Assembly: GCF_036075115.1 (NCBI RefSeq)
Contig: NZ_CP107958.1
Span: 9,052,001-9,116,000 of the forward strand
DNA length: 64,000 bases
Direction: 5' to 3'
From: Streptomyces sp. NBC_00377
Lineage (GTDB): Bacteria > Actinomycetota > Actinomycetes > Streptomycetales > Streptomycetaceae
The position numbers and the translations under genes were made by a program. Under the pieces are notes generated by a model. The model saw only the letters and a list, made by a program, of their open reading frames with translations, was not told the origin of the DNA and made no database searches. This document shows positions 58,948-64,000 of this stretch, piece after piece (position 1 is the first letter of the stretch; each line of letters begins with the position of its first letter).

Positions 58948-59553
58948 ATGGTGATGAATAAATCTCGTGGACGTCCGCGTGGAGGCTCCGACGCCAAGGA
59001 GAGGATTCTGGCGGCGGCGAAGGCGGCGTTTCTGCGGCGCGGCTACAACGCGACGACGATGCGAGCCGTGGCGTCGGCAGCCGACGTGGACCCGGCCCTG
59101 ATCAGCTATCACTTCGGCTCCAAGCAAGGGTTGTTCGGTGGGGCGATGGCGCTCGGGATCAGCCCGGGCCAGGTGATGGCCCGCGTGCTCGAGGGTGATC
59201 CCGAGCAGATGCCTCAGCAGATCATCCGGGCTGTCCTGGCCGTATGGGACGATCCGGAATTCGGTGGTTCGCTGACGCTGCTGGTCACCCAGGCCCAGCG
59301 GGACCCGGCGCTCCTGCGTGCGTTCCGCGAGTACGTCGAGCGGGAACTGACCGCCCGGCTGGCGGAACGCATCGGCGGGACCGACGCCGCGGAACGAGCT
59401 GGGGCCGTGCTGATGACAACTCTCGGACTGATCTTCAGCCGTTACGTTCTCAGGCTGAACCCGCTCGCCGTCATGGACTCCGAGCAGATCGTCGGCCTCC
59501 TGGCTCCAGGACTTGGTGCACTTCTCCGTCCGGCCCGATCCGCCGATGAATGA
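58948..59553 (+). CDS. TetR-family regulator
   Basis: 201 residues from GTG 58948, or ATG 58954 (MNKSRGRPRGG). The HTH is at about 15-60: AKERILAAAKAAFLRRGYNA, TTMRAVASAADVDPALISYH, then FGSKQGLFGGAM. The C-terminal half (VLAVWDDPEFGGSLTLLVTQ and RYVLRLNPLAVMDSEQIVGL) matches TetR proteins of the TetR_C_17 kind. The upstream region is AT-richer (ATATTCAATGG) and should hold its promoter. No divergent target gene is adjacent, so its target is unclear. Confidence 0.88.
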   Translation: MVMNKSRGRPRGGSDAKERILAAAKAAFLRRGYNATTMRAVASAADVDPALISYHFGSKQGLFGGAMALGISPGQVMARVLEGDPEQMPQQIIRAVLAVWDDPEFGGSLTLLVTQAQRDPALLRAFREYVERELTARLAERIGGTDAAERAGAVLMTTLGLIFSRYVLRLNPLAVMDSEQIVGLLAPGLGALLRPARSADE

Positions 59554-59896
59554 GAGAGCCGGGGCGGGGCCGGCGCAATCCGGGACGCCGCCGGTCGCCT
59601 AGCTACGTTCACTTCTGAGGACAGCGTTTGTCGACCAGTTCGGACGGCGGGCAAGGGCAAGACTGCCCCCGAATGTTCACGAGTTCCGACAATGCCGGTA
59701 AGCGCGTGTGGCACAAGCCACACTGTCTCCGCAGCCTGAAATCAGCGAGCTGGGAGGTCCTATCTCACACGCCAGTCAGACCAGTACGGGTCGGAGCGGC
59801 TGCCGGATAATTTTTGAGCCGATATGCACTAGACCCGCAGTGGTTCGACTATAAGGTAAACTCGAATTTGCCCACATCGTAGAAGAGTGTAAATGA
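59554..59896. other. Gap with AT-rich promoter region
   Basis: About 340 bases without a gene. From about 59805 the sequence becomes AT-rich (GGATAATTTTTGAGCC, GACTATAAGGTAAACTC), unlike the rest of the window, and runs into the acetyltransferase gene. Confidence 0.45.
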
Positions 59897-60406
59897 ATGA
59901 GTGATATGACGAGCGCAGAGTCAACTCGATTCCGGATGATCGCAAATATATCTAGAACGGCCGAGCGCCTACCGAATCATGAATTCACAAACCCGCTGTC
60001 CACGGACATTGCCGCCCTGGGTGAACTGATGCTGGCGGCTTATCGCGGGACCCCCGACGAAGCGGACGCCGGGCAGACAATTACGTCCGCTGTCGAAGAG
60101 ATTGGTCGGGTTTTCCGTGGAGAGTATGGGCAGCTGATACCAGAGGCGAGCTTTGTTGCGAGCGAACGTAACGAGCCAGTCGCGGTGACATTGGTGACGG
60201 GTTGGCAGGGGGAACCGCTACTGGCTTACGTATTTACAGCGCCAAGCCATACGGGGCGGGGGCTCGCCCGAAACCTCATTAAGGCATCGATGAACGCTTT
60301 GGCCGCTCACGGTCATGCGCGACTGAACCTAGCAGTGACTGAAAACAATCCTCGGGCTTGGAAGCTCTATGAAAGTATTGGTTTTCAGCGCTTCAATTCC
60401 GTTTGA
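59897..60406 (+). CDS. GNAT-family N-acetyltransferase, atypical base composition
   Basis: 169 residues. The C-terminal GNAT core is visible: LLAYVFTAPSHTGRGLARNL, with the acetyl-CoA pyrophosphate-binding R-G-x-A region near 125, and LNLAVTENNPRAWKLYESIG at about 143-162 (the NxxAxxxYExxGF motif). The gene and its upstream region are clearly lower in GC than their neighbours, with A/T-ending codons (AAT, ATA, TCT), which suggests recent acquisition. It lies beside an IstB remnant and the recombinase unit. Substrate unknown; antibiotic, polyamine or protein acetylation are all possible. Confidence 0.82.
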   Translation: MSDMTSAESTRFRMIANISRTAERLPNHEFTNPLSTDIAALGELMLAAYRGTPDEADAGQTITSAVEEIGRVFRGEYGQLIPEASFVASERNEPVAVTLVTGWQGEPLLAYVFTAPSHTGRGLARNLIKASMNALAAHGHARLNLAVTENNPRAWKLYESIGFQRFNSV

Positions 60407-60422
60407 TGCCACGTATAAACCG

Positions 60423-60614
60423 TCACGCTACGGAGGGCGTTCCAGTACGGGCGCGGGTCTGGGCGAGGTGGTAGGAGTCGGTGCCGGTTTCGATGATGGT
60501 GCCGTTGAAGGTCAGGCGGTCGACGATGGCCGCGCAGAGCCGGGGGTCGGTGAGGGTCTTGGTCCAGCCATCTGGGGCTGGCACATGTTCCTTTTCGTGG
60601 ATCGCCGCTGCCAC
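60423..60614 (-). pseudogene. istB: IS21 IstB C-terminal fragment
   Basis: The minus strand reads GWTKTLTDPRLCAAIVDRLT and FNGTIIETGTDSYHLAQTRA, the C-terminal end of an IstB helper ATPase. Only about 55 codons remain. It is a different IstB type from the fragment at 13310. The rest of the IS21 element is missing, cut by the recombinase unit on its right. Confidence 0.75.
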
Positions 60615-60707
60615 CGGCCCGTATCCTCTTCTGCTGTCCTCGTTGGTCTTCGTGGTGGTGCCCGGATTCTCCAGGTGCCGCCTTGAACGGTCAGGTTCGA
60701 GGAAGGT

Positions 60708-61778
60708 GTGCCGGTGGCATCCCAGTTGAGGGTGGTCCAGGGCGGTGCCGTCCTACTGGAGCCGGTGACCGTCGATCCGCGGGAGTTCCAGGCCGACTGC
60801 GTTGAGGCGTTCGTCGCCTCATGGCGGGCCCGTGGGTTCAGTCCGGTGACGGTTGAGAACGACATCGGCCTGCTGGAACGGACGCTCACCGCGCTGGGCC
60901 GGCCCGCCTGGGACGTCACTCCCGAAGACATCGACCGTGTCGTCGGCGACCTGGCCCTTGCCGGGCGAGCCGCCTCGACCCGGCGCGAGTACGTGCAGAT
61001 CTTCAAGGGCTTCCACCGGTTCCTTCAGGTCCGCAAGGCCGTCGAGATCGAGGCTGGTTTCGGCGTCCGTCTGGTCTGTCCGGTCGATGAGTTCAACGCG
61101 TCCCGGCATGTCGGCGACGACTCTCCGGCCCAGTTGCCGCCACCGACCCCAGAACGGGTCGCGGAGTTTTTCGACTTCCTCAAGGCCCGGATCGCCACCG
61201 CACGCAAGTACGCGCCCGCCGCCCGGGACTATGCGATGTTCCGGACCCTGTATCACGCCGGCCTGCGCTCGGAAGAGGTGTCGCTTCTGGACCGCCCGGA
61301 CCTCCACTTCACGCGGGGACCGTTCGGGAAACTCCACGTCCGGTTCGGCAAAGGCGCCCGTACCTCCGGGCCGCGGCCGCGCTGGGTGCCGATGCTGGAC
61401 GGGCTTGACCTTGTCCTGCGCTGGTTCCTCGACGACGTCCGCGGGAAGTTCCCCGACTCACCGGTGCTATTCGCGGACGAGTCCGGCGGGAGTCTGCACC
61501 GTGGGACGATCCGCAACCGTTTGCGCTATCTGATGGAACTCGAAGGCCGTCCGGCGACCGACCGGTTCAGTCCGCATGCCCTGCGTAGGGCCTGCGCGAC
61601 CCACAACTATGAGCGCGGTGTGGACCTGGTGGCAATCCAGCAGCTCCTTGGTCACTGGACGGTCAGCTCGACCATGAGATACGTCCGTCCCTCCGCAACG
61701 TTCATCGAGGATGCCTATCGCCGCGCGGTGACCACCACGCTCGGCGAACTCACCGCCGAGGGGGACAGCTCCGCATGA
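60708..61778 (+). CDS. Tyrosine recombinase, first gene of a three-gene unit
   Basis: 356 residues from GTG 60708 after GAGGAAGG. The N-terminal SAM-like DNA-binding domain lies at about 28-125 (FVASWRARGFSPVTVENDIG). The catalytic domain has all expected residues: Arg187 (HAGLRSEEVSLLD), Lys about 215, His290 and Arg293 in SPHALRRACATHNYERG, His316 in QLLGHWTVSSTMRY and the nucleophile Tyr325. It should cut and rejoin DNA at specific sites through a 3'-phosphotyrosine. Its stop overlaps the next ATG (ATGA), so it is coupled to the HTH gene, which is followed by a zinc-ribbon recombinase-like gene. Confidence 0.9.
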   Translation: MPVASQLRVVQGGAVLLEPVTVDPREFQADCVEAFVASWRARGFSPVTVENDIGLLERTLTALGRPAWDVTPEDIDRVVGDLALAGRAASTRREYVQIFKGFHRFLQVRKAVEIEAGFGVRLVCPVDEFNASRHVGDDSPAQLPPPTPERVAEFFDFLKARIATARKYAPAARDYAMFRTLYHAGLRSEEVSLLDRPDLHFTRGPFGKLHVRFGKGARTSGPRPRWVPMLDGLDLVLRWFLDDVRGKFPDSPVLFADESGGSLHRGTIRNRLRYLMELEGRPATDRFSPHALRRACATHNYERGVDLVAIQQLLGHWTVSSTMRYVRPSATFIEDAYRRAVTTTLGELTAEGDSSA

Positions 61779-62089
61779 AGATCCGATGGCGTCTGCGGAT
61801 GGCCGCCGCCCAGCGCGAGGTCTGGACTGGCACCCAGCTGCAGCGGCTGCTGGCCGAACGCGCCGGGCTGCAAATGTCCTCCGCCTCGGTGTCCGCGCTG
61901 TTCAGCAAGGAGCCATCCCAGGTGAAGATGTCAACGCTGATCGCGTTGTGCACCGCGCTGGAATGCACCCCCAACGACCTGTTCGAGGTCGATACCACCC
62001 CCGTCGAACGTCCCGCAGCCCCACCGCGGCCGGTCGCCGACCTGCCGAAGGCAGTCTCCGCGCGGGGCCGTTCGATGCCTCCGCTGTGA
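61775..62089 (+). CDS. Small Cro/C1-type HTH protein of the recombinase unit
   Basis: 104 residues. The HTH_26-like fold covers about 5-72: WRLRMAAAQREVWTGTQLQR, AERAGLQMSSASVSALFSKE, then VKMSTLIALCTALECTPNDL. A Pro/Ala-rich tail follows. It overlaps the recombinase stop by four bases and precedes the third gene by 18 bases, so the three are one operon. It could be a directionality factor or a repressor of the unit. Confidence 0.85.
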   Translation: MKIRWRLRMAAAQREVWTGTQLQRLLAERAGLQMSSASVSALFSKEPSQVKMSTLIALCTALECTPNDLFEVDTTPVERPAAPPRPVADLPKAVSARGRSMPPL

Positions 62090-62107
62090 CCTGGAGAGGG
62101 CGGCATC

Positions 62108-63739
62108 GTGGGCGTTAAGCAGAGCGACTGCACCGGTTGCGGAGCCCCGGTCGGCTTCATCGACCGGCACTACTGCTGCCGCTGCACCGCCCAACAGAAG
62201 GAGGCCGCGACCCGGGCCGCTTGTCCCCGGTGCGGCCAGCAGCGCGTCCTCCAGGCGGACACCGGCCGGTGCATCACCTGCTCGCGCGTATGCACCGCTT
62301 GCGGTAGTCCGGTACGGAGTAAATCCTCGGCTCTCTGCCGCACTTGCCTGCGGGAGTCCCAGCGCGACGCCGCCAAGGCGGCATGCCCTCGCTGCAGCCG
62401 GCCCGGATATCTACGCGAGGACACCGGCTGGTGCGGGCACTGCTCGCGTCCCCGGCAGACCAAACAGCCACCCCGTACCTGTGAACAATGCGGCAGAGTA
62501 CGGAAGCACGCAGGCCTGGGACTGTGCACGGCCTGCTGGCAGCGCCACCCCGACCGCCCCTTCATCCGGGCCGAGCACCTCATCGCCGAACTCGACAATC
62601 CCCCCGACTGGCTGCAGGACTTCACGACAGATCTCGCCGCCAAGTACTCCGTCGGCCGAGCCTGCACGATGATCACTTCCCTCGGACGGCTTCTCCGGGA
62701 CGGCCAGCCCAGTCTCCCCCAGTCCGTACTCGAACGCTCCCGCCGCCCGGGCCGCTCGATGGGCCCCCTCGCTCGTGCCCTGGAAACCTTCTTCACCAGT
62801 CACGGTCTGGCCATGGCCACCGACCAGGCCGAGCGGCTCGCGGCGGGCCGCCGGCAACGCCGGGTTGTCGCGGTCCCAGAGCCCCTGCGACCTTCGGTAG
62901 AGTCCTTCTCCGACTTCATGATCCGCTCACGCGAGCGGTCCCGGCGTGCCGGAACGCTGCCCCGCACCAATGCCACCATCGAGGCCGCACTGGCCATCGT
63001 CCGTGACCTCGCCCTGTTCCTCGCCGGTGAGCGCGGGAAGCAGGACTGGGCACTGACCGACGTGCACGATCTCGAAGCCTTCCTGGCCACCTCGCCGAAG
63101 GCCCGGAAGCGTCGACTGGTGGTGCTCGGACAGTTCTTCCGCTTCGCGCGATCCCAGAAGATCATCCTCGTCGATCCCGCCCGCGGTCTGACCGCCCGAG
63201 GACCGAGCGGCTTCACCGGTGCGACGCTGACACTTGACGAGCAACGTGTGCTGTTCCGCCGCTGGACAACGGATCCGGCCGTCCACCCGCACGAAGCCTT
63301 GCTGGGCATGCTCGCCTTGTTACACGGTGCTTCAAGCCGCGAGGTCAAGATGCTGCAGGCCGATGACCTCGACGTTCGTGCCCGGACCGCCCGGCTCGGA
63401 CACCGCCCACATCCGGTTCCTTTGGATCCGCCGTCTTGGGCAGCAGTGGAACGCTGCCTGGCCCACCGCGAAGACCAGCGGACGGACAACCCGCATGTGA
63501 TGGTCACCCGCCAGACGAAGTCCGCCCAAGGTCCGGCATCCACCGCCTATGTCAGTCACGTCCTCGACGCCTGCGGCTTCCCACCGCGCATGATCCGCTG
63601 TACTCGATTGCTCGACCTGGTCAACACCATGGACCCCAAGCTCGTCGCCGCAGCGTTCGGCATGGACCCCGAGGCCACCATGATCTATCTCGCTGACCAC
63701 GTCGACCCCGGCCGCCTGCCTGACCTGCAATCACAGTGA
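62108..63739 (+). CDS. Zinc-ribbon, tyrosine-recombinase-like protein with altered active site
   Basis: 543 residues. The first 145 hold about nine CxxC pairs (CTGCG, CCRC, CPRCG, CITC, CTACG, CRTC, CPRCSRPG, CGHC, CEQCG, CTACW), enough for several zinc ribbons. Residues about 255-350 look like a core-binding domain (SFSDFMIRSRERSRRAGTLP). A recombinase catalytic domain follows from about 372: Arg411 (LLHGASSREVKMLQADDL), then RMIR at 494-497 where HxxR is expected, FGM at 517-519 where GH is expected, and Tyr527 in EATMIYLADH. Both catalytic histidines are therefore replaced. It probably acts with the first recombinase, as an accessory or target-recognition subunit. Confidence 0.8.
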   Translation: MGVKQSDCTGCGAPVGFIDRHYCCRCTAQQKEAATRAACPRCGQQRVLQADTGRCITCSRVCTACGSPVRSKSSALCRTCLRESQRDAAKAACPRCSRPGYLREDTGWCGHCSRPRQTKQPPRTCEQCGRVRKHAGLGLCTACWQRHPDRPFIRAEHLIAELDNPPDWLQDFTTDLAAKYSVGRACTMITSLGRLLRDGQPSLPQSVLERSRRPGRSMGPLARALETFFTSHGLAMATDQAERLAAGRRQRRVVAVPEPLRPSVESFSDFMIRSRERSRRAGTLPRTNATIEAALAIVRDLALFLAGERGKQDWALTDVHDLEAFLATSPKARKRRLVVLGQFFRFARSQKIILVDPARGLTARGPSGFTGATLTLDEQRVLFRRWTTDPAVHPHEALLGMLALLHGASSREVKMLQADDLDVRARTARLGHRPHPVPLDPPSWAAVERCLAHREDQRTDNPHVMVTRQTKSAQGPASTAYVSHVLDACGFPPRMIRCTRLLDLVNTMDPKLVAAAFGMDPEATMIYLADHVDPGRLPDLQSQ

Positions 63740-63772
63740 CGACAGGCACCTCCTTGACTTACTGTTCCTGGG

Positions 63773-64000
63773 ATGAGCTCCCGAGATGCCGTCCCCGACG
63801 AACCAGCCGAATTGACCGTCCGCTGCCAGGACGACCGGGCCGTCTCCGTGAAGTTCTGCGACCTCTTCGATGAGGACGAAGACTGCGTGCACTACGCCAT
63901 CGAGGCCTGCGCGGCCGGTCTGAACGCTCGCCTGGACGGCGTGGCAGCTTGGAACTGGAGTGCCGACCTGGCTCCTTTCCTGGAGAAGCTCTCCGAGGAC
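63773..64000 (+). CDS. DUF6228-like protein, 3' end beyond window
   Basis: 76 codons are visible from ATG 63773. It begins MSSRDAVPDEPAELTVRCQD and contains VKFCDLFDEDEDCVHYAIEA and AAWNWSADLAPFLEKLSED, resembling DUF6228 proteins of Streptomyces (RCQ, then FCDRF-type, HYAVE and W-x-SDL motifs). Function of the family is unknown. It starts 33 bases after the recombinase unit and is probably the first host gene beyond it. The stop lies outside the window. Confidence 0.6.
   Translation, partial: MSSRDAVPDEPAELTVRCQDDRAVSVKFCDLFDEDEDCVHYAIEACAAGLNARLDGVAAWNWSADLAPFLEKLSED

Noticed and set aside
1-64000. CRISPR arrays, rRNA genes and complete tRNA genes
   Set aside because: No regularly spaced repeat array, rRNA signature or full cloverleaf was seen on reading either strand.

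Overview
The window is high-GC actinobacterial DNA (about 70 % G+C by eye, with strong G/C at third codon positions). It is most likely from a Streptomyces or close relative. Supporting signs are GTG/TTG starts, AGGAGG-type ribosome sites, a WhiB regulator, a LAxTG (sortase E type) sorting signal, an HGxxPAAW-like membrane protein and many LysR/TetR/HxlR regulators divergent from single enzymes or pumps. The mix of small detoxification modules, IS debris and gene fragments suggests accessory (chromosome-arm-like) DNA rather than a housekeeping core.

Layout. 0-2.3 kb: end of a carboxylesterase, ridA and an unknown gene. 2.6-5.7 kb: LysR regulator divergent from a nitrilase and a threonine-dehydratase-like gene carrying an amber stop. 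6.5-7.1 kb: nicotinamidase. 7.5-10.4 kb: class I terpene synthase plus a squalene-hopene-cyclase-like protein. 10.2-11.6 kb: convergent DUF11 protein. 12.4-19.2 kb: flavin monooxygenase, a wall-anchored glycoside hydrolase, a K+ channel-like protein, a membrane protein, and fragments of IstB, a lamin-tail protein, DNA ligase and SRAP. 19.3-26.2 kb: three regulator/target pairs (TetR/NmrA-like, HxlR/quinone reductase, TetR/DUF1772). 26.8-37.7 kb: IS-rich zone with an IS256 element and four copies or fragments of one IS5-like element. Embedded in this zone is a cell-wall cassette (29.6-34.0 kb): GH25 muramidase, two small four-cysteine secreted proteins, an M15 peptidase, and a convergent membrane protein joining a cytoplasmic HTH to an external peptidoglycan-binding module and an apparently inactive lysozyme-like domain.

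37.7-44.6 kb: ornithine-cyclodeaminase-like and PhzF-like genes with a LysR regulator, then an MMPL exporter divergent from an FAD monooxygenase. 44.8-51.7 kb: a large LuxR (MalT-like) regulator divergent from nitroreductase, MFS pump, HxlR regulator and enoyl-CoA hydratase. 52.3-53.9 kb: WhiB, NADAR and STAS proteins. 54.5-56.9 kb: a second, very similar MFS pump with its TetR regulator. Operator-like repeats beside that TetR gene also occur between the MMPL and FAD monooxygenase genes, suggesting a shared regulon. 58-60.4 kb: a secreted Cys/His protein, TetR and a lower-GC acetyltransferase. 60.7-63.7 kb: a three-gene recombinase unit (tyrosine recombinase, small HTH protein, zinc-ribbon recombinase-like protein), followed by the start of a DUF6228-like gene.

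The two most promising candidates for something not well described are the cell-wall cassette with its transmembrane HTH/dead-lysozyme receptor and the three-gene recombinase unit. All family calls are from reading the sequence; no database search was run.
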